From positions 2,269,001 through 2,333,000 of the forward strand of contig CP065014.1 in the NCBI GenBank assembly GCA_016700335.1: 64,000 nucleotides of DNA. The letters are read 5' to 3'. The notes under the pieces were generated by a model that did no database searches, was not told the DNA's origin, and saw only the letters and a list, made by a program, of their open reading frames with translations. Positions 19,133 through 28,232 of the stretch are shown here, in pieces. Both the position numbers and the translations under genes were made by a program. This DNA is from Chlorobiota bacterium (GTDB taxonomy: Bacteria > Bacteroidota > Ignavibacteria > OLB7). Numbering within the stretch: position 1 is the stretch's first letter; every line of letters starts with the position of its first letter.

Positions 19133-20683
19133 CTATTTAATTTGCAATGCAACAAGCCTTGTCGAGTTCCTCGATTTTACTTGAAGTAAAACCACATCTC
19201 CACTTGATTTTGAATCAATTACTTTTTTTAATTCACTTGGTGATTTAATTGATACTCTGTCAGCACTAATAATAACATCTCCATTTGTTATTCCTTGGTC
19301 AGATGCTTCACCATAAATGTCAACATTTGCAACTACTACACCATCAACTTTCACCATATTTTTTTCTTCTAATCGAAGAGACCTAACCTCAAGTCCTAAC
19401 TTATCAAATTTCATATTTGAATTGGAAGATTTTGAATCACTTTGTTTGTCATCTGATTCACTTAATGAAGTAATATCACCACTTCTTGGTTTTAAACTAA
19501 CAATTTTTTCAATCAATGAACCACCTCTCCATATTTTCAATTTAACATTCTGACCAGCACGTTTTTGAGCAATCAAAGATTGCAATTGATTTGATGCATT
19601 AACTTTTTGTCCATCAACTTCTAATATCACATCATCTACTTTAATCCCAGCTGTTGCTGCACTTCCATTTTCAACAAGATCTTGTACTAATACTCCTTGT
19701 CTTGAAGGTAACTTTAACCCTTTGGCTAATTTATCATCAATATTTTGAATTGAAACACCAATATAACCTCTATCAACTTTACCATCTTCAATAATATCTT
19801 CTGCAACATTTTTTGCTAAATTTATTGGAACAGCAAATCCATAACCAATAAATGAGCCTGTTCTAGATGCAATAGCTGTATTTATACCAATTAATTCACC
19901 ACTAATATTAAACAATCCACCCCCTGAATTTCCTGGATTAATAGCTGCATCTGTTTGAATGAAGTTTTCTACAGCATAACTTTTTTGCTCACCTCCTAAA
20001 GCATTCAATCCTCTTCCTAAAGCAGAAACTATCCCTTGAGTTACAGTTGAATTTAAAGTACCAAGTGGATTGCCAACTGCTAATGCTAACTGTCCTACTT
20101 GTACATTATCACTATTTGCAAAAGTTGCGGCTGATAAATCCTTTTTATCAATTTTTATTATTGCTATATCAGTTAAAGAATCTCTTCCAATTAATTTTGC
20201 AGGATAATCTTCACCATCATTTGTTTTTACACTTATTTCAGTTGCACCAGCAACAACGTGATTGTTTGTCATAATATAACCATCTGTTGATACTATAACG
20301 CCAGACCCAGCCCCTCGAGTTGGCATATCCTGTCCGAATCCACCTCCATTTGGATTACCAAAAAAAGGAGATAAATCACCAAAAGGATTTTCTTCCCCAT
20401 CTCCAAAAGGATTGAATCTTTTTTTAGATGTGGTTTCTTTTAATTTTGTTGTGGCGGTAATACTTACAACTTGAGATGTTACAGCTTTACTAACTGCAAC
20501 AAATGCATCATTTAAAACTTTAACTTCATTTGAAGGTAACACAGGTGGTTTGTCTGATCCTAAATTGAATGGAGGTGCCGCAAAGCCTAACTCTACCTTT
20601 CCCCATTTAGTTGCTAATAGACCACCAACTGCTACCGATGCAATCATTAATGATGCTATTATTAAAATTTGTTTCTTACTCAT
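19133..20683 (-). CDS. Deg/HtrA periplasmic serine protease (Do-like)
   Basis: This envelope quality-control protease degrades or refolds misfolded exported proteins. It is 516 residues long. A membrane anchor or signal sequence (IIASLMIASVAVGGLL) lies at residues 8-23. The trypsin-like domain carries the complete catalytic triad: His142 in NNHVVAGA, Asp172 in LTDIAII and Ser253 in NPGNSGGG. Two PDZ domains follow (about 290-390 and 420-516; the first begins RGYIGVSIQ). A Phe/Gly/Asn-rich loop lies at residues 90-120, before the triad. It ends in VALQIK. RecO lies 39 bp upstream on the same strand and may share its transcript. Confidence 0.95.
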   Translation of the reverse strand: MSKKQILIIASLMIASVAVGGLLATKWGKVELGFAAPPFNLGSDKPPVLPSNEVKVLNDAFVAVSKAVTSQVVSITATTKLKETTSKKRFNPFGDGEENPFGDLSPFFGNPNGGGFGQDMPTRGAGSGVIVSTDGYIMTNNHVVAGATEISVKTNDGEDYPAKLIGRDSLTDIAIIKIDKKDLSAATFANSDNVQVGQLALAVGNPLGTLNSTVTQGIVSALGRGLNALGGEQKSYAVENFIQTDAAINPGNSGGGLFNISGELIGINTAIASRTGSFIGYGFAVPINLAKNVAEDIIEDGKVDRGYIGVSIQNIDDKLAKGLKLPSRQGVLVQDLVENGSAATAGIKVDDVILEVDGQKVNASNQLQSLIAQKRAGQNVKLKIWRGGSLIEKIVSLKPRSGDITSLSESDDKQSDSKSSNSNMKFDKLGLEVRSLRLEEKNMVKVDGVVVANVDIYGEASDQGITNGDVIISADRVSIKSPSELKKVIDSKSSGDVVLLQVKSRNSTRLVALQIK

Positions 20684-20722
20684 TATTTATACTTGTTTTT
20701 TAAAATTTTATAATTAAATTTT

Positions 20723-21472
20723 CTAAAGTTTACTTGCAATTTGACTAACTTTTAATTTTCTTATTCCATCAACATGATGTTTTACTAAAATATTTATTAT
20801 CTCTTCTAATTGTGAAATATCATTTAAATTTATTGACGAATCTACTTTATCTTCATTTTCTAAAAAATTATTTATTATTTCTAATACCGAATAGTCAATG
20901 GCTCGATAAGTATTTTTATCTCTACAATTTGCACATAATGGTGAACATAAAGCAATGCTAAAAGCAACTTTACCACCTAAAGAATTAATTAAATTATTGC
21001 AAACACCACAATTGCTAACATTGAATTTATATCCAGATTTTGAAAACAATTTAATTGTATATCTCAATCTCAATATAGATTCATTTATATTTGAATCATT
21101 GAGGGTTTTAAGAGAGTTTACTGTTAAATTATATATATCAATATTTGGGTCTTCAATAGGTACAAAAGCATTTAATAGCTCTATTATGGCTAAACCAGAT
21201 GCAATTTTTTCTAATGAATTTGAAATATTATTTAATTTAAACTTACTTTCAGAATCTGACATTATTTGAAGCTCTCTATTTTCCTTCCAGTAGATTGTAA
21301 CATTACTTATTGACATTAAAAGCAATGAATTACCATACTTATTTTTAGCTTTTAAAGCCCCTTTAACCATTACCGATATCTTTCCTTTTTCCAATGAAAA
21401 TAAAGTTAATATCAAACTAGATTCACTGAATCTTTTGGTATTTAGCACTATTGCTTCAGTTTGAATAATCAA
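20723..21472 (-). CDS. recO: DNA repair protein RecO
   Basis: RecO loads RecA onto SSB-coated single-stranded DNA with RecR. The 249-residue protein begins with the family signature MIIQTEAIVLNTKRFSES, which forms the N-terminal OB fold. A zinc-binding cysteine set follows in the helical half: Cys155 and Cys158 (NCGVCNN), then Cys180 and Cys183 (CSPLCANC). The start must be TTG at 21472: no ATG exists in frame between the upstream stop (21491-21493) and the conserved N-terminus, and TTG 21472 gives exactly the expected first residues. The deg protease gene follows 39 bp downstream. Confidence 0.93.
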   Translation of the reverse strand: MIIQTEAIVLNTKRFSESSLILTLFSLEKGKISVMVKGALKAKNKYGNSLLLMSISNVTIYWKENRELQIMSDSESKFKLNNISNSLEKIASGLAIIELLNAFVPIEDPNIDIYNLTVNSLKTLNDSNINESILRLRYTIKLFSKSGYKFNVSNCGVCNNLINSLGGKVAFSIALCSPLCANCRDKNTYRAIDYSVLEIINNFLENEDKVDSSINLNDISQLEEIINILVKHHVDGIRKLKVSQIASKL

Positions 21473-21659
21473 ATCAATTTGTTTAAAATTTTAAAATGAT
21501 AATTTTATTCAAAATTAACACGCAGACATATTAATTTATTGTGTGTAACTTTAATTTTTTATAATTAATTTATTTTTAAATGTAATGATTTTATAATCAA
21601 GGTGTTGTTAACTAAAAATAACTTAAAAACAAATTTTTAACCAATAATTTTAAAATTTT

Positions 21660-22316
21660 ATGAAATTAAACAGATTTTTCCCTTTAATATCAGCTTTTTT
21701 ACTAACACTTATTATTTTTATTGGGTGTTCAAATTCAGATCTAAATCAAAGTGTGGTAGTAAATAACGCGAATTTATTAGAAAAAAATAGTCCTTTAGAT
21801 TCTAGTAAAAAGGATAAGAAAGATAGTGTAAGAAAAGATGGCGAGAAAAAAGAACCTGTTAAAAAAGATACAACAAAAAAAGATTCTATTCGCAAAGAAG
21901 GTGAAAAAAAGGATACAATTAAAAGAGATACAACTAAAAAAGGTGGGGAAGGTGATTTAAAGCTTACCAAAGATCAAAGTGAAAAACTTAGATTATGCGA
22001 ACAATCATACAAGGAATGTATGAAACAAGCTAGTGAAAGAATTAGAGCTGTGTACAATGGAGAAAAAGCAACAGTAAATTCACAAATTGAAAGATTATTA
22101 GCAGAGTTAAAAACTCTAAGTGAAAAAGATAGAGAAAAAAGAGCTGCAATTAAAAAACAAATTGAAGATTTAAAGAAAACTTTACCAAGTGAACAAGCTC
22201 AAAAAGAAAAGCTTAAAATTGAAAATGAAAAATGTAAGAGAAGTTTGATTGAATGTGCAAAAGGTGTATTAACTCCAGAACAATTTGCAAAATGGATGGC
22301 AATGAAAAAGTTCTAA
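21660..22316 (+). CDS. Lipoprotein with charged repeat linker and Spy/CpxP-like LTxxQ tail
   Basis: A 218-residue putative lipoprotein. The signal sequence ends in the lipobox IFIGC (Cys23 predicted lipidated). Residues 40-100 are an extremely charged linker of Lys, Asp, Glu and Thr that contains a 20-residue tandem duplication (see the repeat at 21822). The C-terminal half is helical and carries four cysteines, including CEQSYKEC and CKRSLIEC, and ends with LTPEQFAKWMAMKKF, an LTxxQ-type motif seen in periplasmic Spy/CpxP-family stress proteins. A tethered chaperone or stress sensor reaching across the periplasm is a reasonable inference. A strong terminator follows directly. Confidence 0.8.
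   Translation: MKLNRFFPLISAFLLTLIIFIGCSNSDLNQSVVVNNANLLEKNSPLDSSKKDKKDSVRKDGEKKEPVKKDTTKKDSIRKEGEKKDTIKRDTTKKGGEGDLKLTKDQSEKLRLCEQSYKECMKQASERIRAVYNGEKATVNSQIERLLAELKTLSEKDREKRAAIKKQIEDLKKTLPSEQAQKEKLKIENEKCKRSLIECAKGVLTPEQFAKWMAMKKF
21822..21941 (+). repeat. 60-bp in-frame tandem duplication
   Basis: Two adjacent 60-bp units (21822-21881 and 21882-21941) encode DSVRKDGEKKEPVKKDTTKK and DSIRKEGEKKDTIKRDTTKK. They differ at several silent and conservative positions, so the duplication is old and selected for charge. Confidence 0.85.
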
Positions 22317-22337
22317 ATAAAATTTAACATATTATTC

Positions 22338-22374
22338 AACCCTCATTGTATAGATTTACATTGAGGGTTTTTCT
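22338..22374 (+). terminator. Terminator after lipoprotein gene
   Basis: AACCCTCA pairs with TGAGGGTT and is followed by TTTCTTG. It lies 22 bp past the stop codon at 22316. Confidence 0.85.
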
Positions 22375-22414
22375 TGATTAAAATTTAAAATTAATATTTA
22401 TCAATCATTTAAAA

Positions 22415-25400
22415 TTAAATCTTACTTCTAATTCTATTTGATTCACTTAACAAGTTTAATTTATATAATACTTCAGAATATAATTCTAAAAAATATTCGT
22501 CTTCATCAACGCAACTTAAATACTTATTTATCAATTTTTGAGCATTCGACAAATCTTTTTCGTCAATTAATTTTTGTGTTGCTTTTAATACCACTAATCT
22601 AATATTACTTTCAAAATCTGTTCTAACATCTTCAAATATTTCGTCGTATAATGTTGGAAAAACTACATCCCCACTCCACATATCTAATGTTTGTAAAAGC
22701 AAAACTAATGATCCAATTATATTCCCTTTTTTTAAACGATTTCCAACAATTTTGATATTTTTATTAATTTCTAATACATCAACTTTAATCAAATCAGTAT
22801 TGAAAATTGGAGTTTCATGAAAAGTAATTATTGAATTTTCACCTAAAATTTTAGTAAGTCTTGAAGTTACAACATTCAACGAATGTTTAGAATTTTCAGA
22901 AACATCTCGTTCATTTAACACTAACCTTATAAACTCCTTTTCATCAAGTTTATTCAATAATATTTCTTGAATTACAATTGCACCAATAAGTTGTTTTACT
23001 CTTCCACCTTGAAATTTTATGAAAATTTTTTCGTTTGGTTGCCTGTATTTAAAATTATTAATTAATGAAATTGTAAGTTTATTAGAAACAGATTTTGCTT
23101 TAAGCTTTTCCTCATTAATGTGAAATTTTTTGATCAATAATATTTCATTTTGCCAATTTTTGATTTTGGGAACAGGAAGGAAAATTTTGAACTCTTCTAA
23201 CCATTTCTTTAAGAGATAATCAAGTTTATTTTCTTTAAACATTACAAAACATTTCTCTAATAATATTTCAATTTCATTTTGAAATCTTTTAAAATCTATA
23301 TTATTAATTGATAAATAATATTTAATTAGTAAAAGGTAAACAGCTGCTTTGGATATTTGGAATGTTATTGGAAAAAAGGAGTAAGAAAATTTTTTAAAAC
23401 AATTATATGCATTATCAATGTCTTTCTTACAAATTAATATGTATGAAAAATTGGTTAGATTATCATTTTGGTTCTCCATGTATATTTGATTTAAAACATC
23501 GTTTAACTTCTTTGAATTTAAATGATAAAAAATTCTAGAAGTAAAATCATATTCACTTATTTCTATTTCACAAATATTTTTAAAATTCAATAATAATTCT
23601 GGTTCTAATCGTAGTAATATAATATGTGATAAAACTGAAATTATATCATATTTAAACCAATTTGAATATGGTTGTTTTTTTAATTTCCAATTTATAATCA
23701 CATTGTTTGTTGATTCATAAATTCCACTCCCAAGTGCAATTTCACTTGCTGCTTTATAAATGCAAACATCTTCTCCTTGCAAATTATTAAATCCATATGA
23801 TGATAATAATATATCTACGTTACTTTGAATTAATTTAAATTCTCCTAACAATAAATTATACTCTAATTTTAAAGGAAGTATTCCCAATCCATAAGTGTCA
23901 ATTGAAGCTTTTTGAAATTTGGAACCAAAATTTAATAATTCATTGTACCTTTCAATAGAATTTACATTTAAGTAAATTAAAATGTTAAAGTTCAAAAATT
24001 CTAAATAGTTTTTATCTAATTTATTAGCTTTTTTAGATTGAGTTATAAATTCATAAACATCTTCAATTATAAAATTTGAATTATAATTTTCCCTACCTGA
24101 ACTCATTAAAAAATTTAATAATAAAAATATTGAATCGTATGGTCCTGGTCTGAATTTTAAGGTGCTGTCATTTTCAAAAAGTGTTTTAATTTCTGCCCAA
24201 GCCACGTATAAATCTATAATTTCACCATTAGCAATTCGTCCTATTATTAAATTAATAAATGAATTGAAGTACATCCAAACTCCATAACCACCATCAATTT
24301 GTTTTGCAAGACAACACCCTTCAAAAGCAGTTGATACAAACTTTTGAGTATGCCGTTCTCTCACTAAATTCCCAAGTTTATAAGCATTATAAACTGATCT
24401 TAACTTATTAAGTTCTTCACAATTTATTAAATGAGTAACTTTACTTAAAATGTCTTCAAAAGTATTTAACAATAAATTACATTCTATCCAATTGTCAGTT
24501 AACTCAATTGCAAATGAATCATTCCCAATTCTAGTTATGGCACTTATGTAATCTTTAGAATCGAGTAAAAAATTGAAATTACTTTTGTGAATTAACTCAT
24601 AAATCAAAAAGGAATAATTTGGTAAACCATTGCTAAGTACCTTTATTAAAATTTCTGATTCTATTTTAGTATTGATTAAAAAATGTTTATGAAGTAATGA
24701 ATGAGTAAATGCATAAACTGGGTAAATGCTTACATATTGATTATTAATAGGAGGAACAACTGTGTGAGATTGAGAAATAATACCCTTTAGAACTAATGAC
24801 TTAAACAATTGTTCATCTCCATTTAATATAGCTAATGCTGTCTCTTTCGCAAAGGATTCTCCTAAACATGCTATTAAATTTGCAGCTGAAATTTCTTCAT
24901 TATGTAAATGTGAAGCCATTCCTTCTGATAAAATATCAACACTTATATTTATCATTGAGCTAAATCCTTTCTCAACTTTCCAAGTTCCATTAATTCTTTG
25001 AGTAAGTTGATTATTACTTATTGAATGCCTAATTGCAGATCTAATTATTAGTGGATTCCCTAAAGTTTTTTCTTTAATTGAATTACTAATAGATTTATCA
25101 ATTTCACCGAATAGAGTTTGGTTGACATCATTAATTTCACTTATAGAAAGTCCATGTAAAACTATTTCATCAATTAATTTTTCTTCAATTACATTCTTTA
25201 ATTTATAATCGATTGGTCTGGCTGTAAATATTACAGTTATAGGTGAGTCTTCCAAACTTTTAAGCAAATTAGTAAAATCATTAAATGAATTCTCATTAAG
25301 TAAATGAATATCTTCAATAATAAGAACAGTAATTCTTAGCCTTACTAACCTTTCAAGAGATTCAATAATTGATGATAAGTTTTGAGTACTAGTTTTCTTT

Positions 25401-25708
25401 AATAATGACTTTGTAAAATCCAATCTAGAAATTTCTTCAAACAAGATTGATATTAAATCTATTGATGAACCAGGTCGAAATTTAACAGTTATAACAACTC
25501 CATCATTGTTTTCAATACTCTTAGATAACTCTGAAACTAATCTACTCTTACCAATTCCAGCTTCACCAGTTATTAAAATAGATCTTGGATAATTCCCATC
25601 AATTGTTGAATAACAAAAATCCAACAAATGATTTAATTCATTTTTTCTACCAACAAAAGGGAGAATCCCATTGTTTAGAAAATCAACTAATGAAGATGAT
25701 TGATCCAT
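22415..25708 (-). CDS. STAND ATPase regulator with SARP/BTAD-like C-terminus
   Basis: This 1097-residue protein looks like a large ATP-dependent transcription regulator. The N-terminus has an AAA/STAND module starting FVGRKNELNHLLDF, with Walker A GEAGIGKS at residues 48-55 and Walker B VLIIEDIHLL near 130. Then comes a long helical region of about 600 residues, probably TPR/ARM-like. The last 200 residues resemble a winged-helix domain (about 880-970, KHSLNVVTSRLTKILGE) followed by a bacterial transcriptional-activator (BTAD) fold (MWSGDVVFPTLYDEIFEDVR). In classical SARP-LAL regulators the DNA-binding domain and BTAD are N-terminal; here the order is reversed. A direct repeat in the 163-bp upstream gap may be its operator. 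Confidence 0.85.
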   Translation of the reverse strand: MDQSSSLVDFLNNGILPFVGRKNELNHLLDFCYSTIDGNYPRSILITGEAGIGKSRLVSELSKSIENNDGVVITVKFRPGSSIDLISILFEEISRLDFTKSLLKKTSTQNLSSIIESLERLVRLRITVLIIEDIHLLNENSFNDFTNLLKSLEDSPITVIFTARPIDYKLKNVIEEKLIDEIVLHGLSISEINDVNQTLFGEIDKSISNSIKEKTLGNPLIIRSAIRHSISNNQLTQRINGTWKVEKGFSSMINISVDILSEGMASHLHNEEISAANLIACLGESFAKETALAILNGDEQLFKSLVLKGIISQSHTVVPPINNQYVSIYPVYAFTHSLLHKHFLINTKIESEILIKVLSNGLPNYSFLIYELIHKSNFNFLLDSKDYISAITRIGNDSFAIELTDNWIECNLLLNTFEDILSKVTHLINCEELNKLRSVYNAYKLGNLVRERHTQKFVSTAFEGCCLAKQIDGGYGVWMYFNSFINLIIGRIANGEIIDLYVAWAEIKTLFENDSTLKFRPGPYDSIFLLLNFLMSSGRENYNSNFIIEDVYEFITQSKKANKLDKNYLEFLNFNILIYLNVNSIERYNELLNFGSKFQKASIDTYGLGILPLKLEYNLLLGEFKLIQSNVDILLSSYGFNNLQGEDVCIYKAASEIALGSGIYESTNNVIINWKLKKQPYSNWFKYDIISVLSHIILLRLEPELLLNFKNICEIEISEYDFTSRIFYHLNSKKLNDVLNQIYMENQNDNLTNFSYILICKKDIDNAYNCFKKFSYSFFPITFQISKAAVYLLLIKYYLSINNIDFKRFQNEIEILLEKCFVMFKENKLDYLLKKWLEEFKIFLPVPKIKNWQNEILLIKKFHINEEKLKAKSVSNKLTISLINNFKYRQPNEKIFIKFQGGRVKQLIGAIVIQEILLNKLDEKEFIRLVLNERDVSENSKHSLNVVTSRLTKILGENSIITFHETPIFNTDLIKVDVLEINKNIKIVGNRLKKGNIIGSLVLLLQTLDMWSGDVVFPTLYDEIFEDVRTDFESNIRLVVLKATQKLIDEKDLSNAQKLINKYLSCVDEDEYFLELYSEVLYKLNLLSESNRIRSKI

Positions 25709-25781
25709 TCTTTTTTTAATAAAATTATTTAAACCAAAAATTAATAAAATATTTTAATAAAATTTGGATTTAATTGCAAAA

Positions 25782-25821
25782 TGAGACTAAATTATTTAAA
25801 ACTGAGACTGAATTTATTTAA
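25782..25821. promoter_or_regulatory. Direct repeat TGAGACT, 21-bp period, possible operator
   Basis: TGAGACTAAATTATTTAA (25782-25799) is repeated as TGAGACTGAATTTATTTAA (25803-25821). Copies start 21 bp apart, two helical turns, in the divergent gap between the STAND regulator and the zinc-ribbon gene. SARP proteins bind spaced heptamer direct repeats, so an operator for this regulator is plausible. The link is inferred. Confidence 0.5.
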
Positions 25822-25871
25822 TTGTATGTTAACAATTTGTTCGAATAGTTGTAACTAATATAATAAGTCAA

Positions 25872-26093
25872 ATGGAACGAACTCAAGTTAATTTAAATGA
25901 ATTACCACATTGTCCAAAGTGTGAATTATTCGGTTATGCAAATGACAAATATTGTGTGAATTGTGGGCAATTGATGATTATATCAAAGAATAGTTTGTTG
26001 GAATGTTCAATTTGTAAAGAATTGGCATTACACCCTATAACATTTTATTGCACTAGGTGTGGAAAGGAGTTAAAAGAAAATGCAGAAGAATAA
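25872..26093 (+). CDS. Small double zinc-ribbon protein
   Basis: A 73-residue protein built from two zinc ribbons in tandem. The first has CPKC and CVNC knuckles (residues 14-17 and 29-32), the second CSIC and CTRC (residues 45-48 and 60-63). The pattern CxxC-x11-CxxC repeated is regular enough to exclude chance. Such mini-proteins bind zinc and often partner with RNA, DNA or a large regulator. It is divergent from the STAND regulator with 163 bp between, so the two may share control. The ATG at 25872 is the first in frame. Function is unknown. Confidence 0.8.
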   Translation: MERTQVNLNELPHCPKCELFGYANDKYCVNCGQLMIISKNSLLECSICKELALHPITFYCTRCGKELKENAEE

Positions 26094-26570
26094 TGTTTTA
26101 TTAATAATTGCTCCATAGTGGTTTAATAATAAGATCCTTAAGTGTTAAATTTAAATTACTATGGAATACTTTTAACTTACGTTTTATTATTGGATTAATG
26201 GAGTAAGATATTAAGAAATATAATTAATATTTTAATCATTAATTATGGATTAAAAAATAATTGAATCCAGTATTCATGATAGTGGAATAGTTCCAATATA
26301 AAAGATGAGTTAAAATTAAACAGCTCATTTAAGCTAGAAATTTGTGAATGAGAAGGAGTAAACTAAGTGGTCAAAAACATTTTGGATGAAGTAAAAAGCC
26401 AACATACCAAAATTCTTTTGGTAATAAATATAAACATCAATGAGGATTCTTCATTCTAGTAAGATTATAATATTGATTAAAATGTATAGTAACAAATCAT
26501 TTAAATAATGTGTATAAATTCTAAAAATCAACATATTTAACAACTAATTAATAACAAAAACAAAATTATT
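26094..26570. other. 477-bp non-coding gap
   Basis: I find no gene here on either strand. The stretch is AT-rich, with one small perfect hairpin (ACCAAAA-TTC-TTTTGGT, 26406-26422). It probably holds the promoter of the protease gene and an unusually long leader. Confidence 0.5.
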
Positions 26571-28040
26571 ATGAAAAACTATTTCCAATCATTACACATA
26601 AAAGTGTTTAATTTTATTTCTTCAACAAAACAAAAGAATTTTTTTAAAATATTAATACTTTTCACAATAACTATTGGGCTACATTTTCAAACAACTAAGG
26701 CTCAACTTAACCAAAATTTAAGGCAACGACTTATAGTAAAATTACCAACTATAGATAAAATTCCCTTAACTCAGGAAATGATTAGATTGGAGTCAATTGC
26801 TCCTGATACAATAAAAAGGGAAATTGCAAGGCTTCGAAAACTTGGTACAGAAAAAGGATGGACATTTCAAGTTACTGCAACAAGTGTTGCTGGTAAAAAT
26901 ATTAGAGACATTACTGGTGGCATAGAAGAGACAAGTCAAAGCTCTAATGGAGGAGGAAATCAGTCTACACAACCACCACCAATTGGAGCAAATATTGGTG
27001 ATCCTTTAGCAACTTCTTTTGATTTAAGGTCTTTAAACCTTGTTACACCAATAAGGGATCAAGGTAATTGTGGAAGTTGTTGGGCTTTTTGTGCAATAGC
27101 TTCAACTGAGTCAGCTCATCTTTTAAAAAACAAATTGGATTTTAATTTATTAAATTTATCAGAACAGCAGATTTTAAGTTGTTCAAAGGTCGGTTCGTGT
27201 GGTGGAGGAAACTCTAGTGGGGCATTAGAATTTATTAAAAACAATTATATTGCTGATGAGTTAGAATCTATTTATACGGCTAAAGATTTAACATGTACTA
27301 TATCTTCAAATTTAGGATCTCATAAAATTGATAATTGGGGTTATGTAGGAATTAACCGAGAAAATCCGACTGTTCAGGAAATAAAAAGTGCCATTGTAAA
27401 GTTTGCTGGAGTATCTTCATTTATTTGGGCGAATCCAAGCTTATCATATCTTGGTGATGGAGTCTATAATGATAACAGTGTAGCCCCAAATGGTGGTGGG
27501 CATTGTGTACAAATAATTGGTTGGAATGACTCAAAGAATGCATGGTTAATCAAAAATTCTTGGGGAATAAGATGGGGAATGTCTGGTTTTGGTTGGATTG
27601 ATTATAAAGTTGCTAGTATAGGTAAATTTGCACAATGGGCAGTTGCAAGTACTGTCCGCCCACCAGGATTTGGAACACATACTACTCCATCAGGTAAAGA
27701 GCCTGGTCTTGAAGGTGTTGTTATGTATGAAGATTTTAAATTCAATACTCAATCAAACCAAATTGGGTTAAAGCCAATTTCTCAACAATTTAAAAATGAA
27801 GGTACTTATAACTTACCATATGATCCTAGCACAAGTTTAAGATTTAAAAATTTGAATATAGTTAGACCCAATTCAATTAGTTCAATAAAAGTTGGAGAAG
27901 GTTATTATTGCGAATTATATGACCAATTAAATGGGAAAGGAAATAGATTGGAAGTAAACAGGAATATGGATATATTACCTACTAATTGGAACGATAAGGC
28001 TCTATCGATTGTAGTAAGTAAAACGGGAGTTCCAAAATAA
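26571..28040 (+). CDS. Secreted papain-family (C1A) protease with beta/gamma-crystallin C-terminus
   Basis: A 489-residue exported cysteine protease. A long positively charged N-terminus and hydrophobic core (FFKILILFTITIGLHF) make a signal peptide ending near residue 45 (TKAQ). A pro-like segment follows. The C1A catalytic core carries Gln164 and Cys170 in RDQGNCGSCWAF, His311 in GGGHCVQIIGWN and Asn329 in WLIKNSWG, so the enzyme looks active. From about residue 385 the tail (YEDFKFNTQ ... SSIKVGEGYYCELYD ... WNDKALSIVV) matches a beta/gamma-crystallin-type Greek-key fold, a calcium-binding module. Papain plus crystallin is rare. It precedes the SusC gene; a strong terminator lies between, so it is probably a separate transcript. 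Confidence 0.92.
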   Translation: MKNYFQSLHIKVFNFISSTKQKNFFKILILFTITIGLHFQTTKAQLNQNLRQRLIVKLPTIDKIPLTQEMIRLESIAPDTIKREIARLRKLGTEKGWTFQVTATSVAGKNIRDITGGIEETSQSSNGGGNQSTQPPPIGANIGDPLATSFDLRSLNLVTPIRDQGNCGSCWAFCAIASTESAHLLKNKLDFNLLNLSEQQILSCSKVGSCGGGNSSGALEFIKNNYIADELESIYTAKDLTCTISSNLGSHKIDNWGYVGINRENPTVQEIKSAIVKFAGVSSFIWANPSLSYLGDGVYNDNSVAPNGGGHCVQIIGWNDSKNAWLIKNSWGIRWGMSGFGWIDYKVASIGKFAQWAVASTVRPPGFGTHTTPSGKEPGLEGVVMYEDFKFNTQSNQIGLKPISQQFKNEGTYNLPYDPSTSLRFKNLNIVRPNSISSIKVGEGYYCELYDQLNGKGNRLEVNRNMDILPTNWNDKALSIVVSKTGVPK

Positions 28041-28165
28041 AAAAATTTCCCTATTTACATTTAAATAAAATATTCAGATACTAAACTATTAGTAAAAGAA
28101 ATTCTTTTCTTAATTTTATTTCTCAGATAATAACTAATCTATTTAAATATCTATACAAAACCAAT

Positions 28166-28209
28166 AAAGGCAATTTTGAAATCATTTTTAAAATTGCCTT
28201 TACTTTTTT
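28166..28209 (+). terminator. Terminator between protease and susC-like gene
   Basis: A 12-bp perfect stem (AAAGGCAATTTT with AAAATTGCCTTT, loop 28178-28189) followed by ACTTTTTTT. It also rules out the longer susC reading frame from 28176. Confidence 0.9.
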
Positions 28210-28232
28210 TCAACTTTCAAAACCATATTTTT

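Noticed and set aside
28176..28232. Longer start for the susC-like gene
   Set aside because: It overlaps a perfect terminator hairpin; ATG 28233 gives a normal signal peptide.
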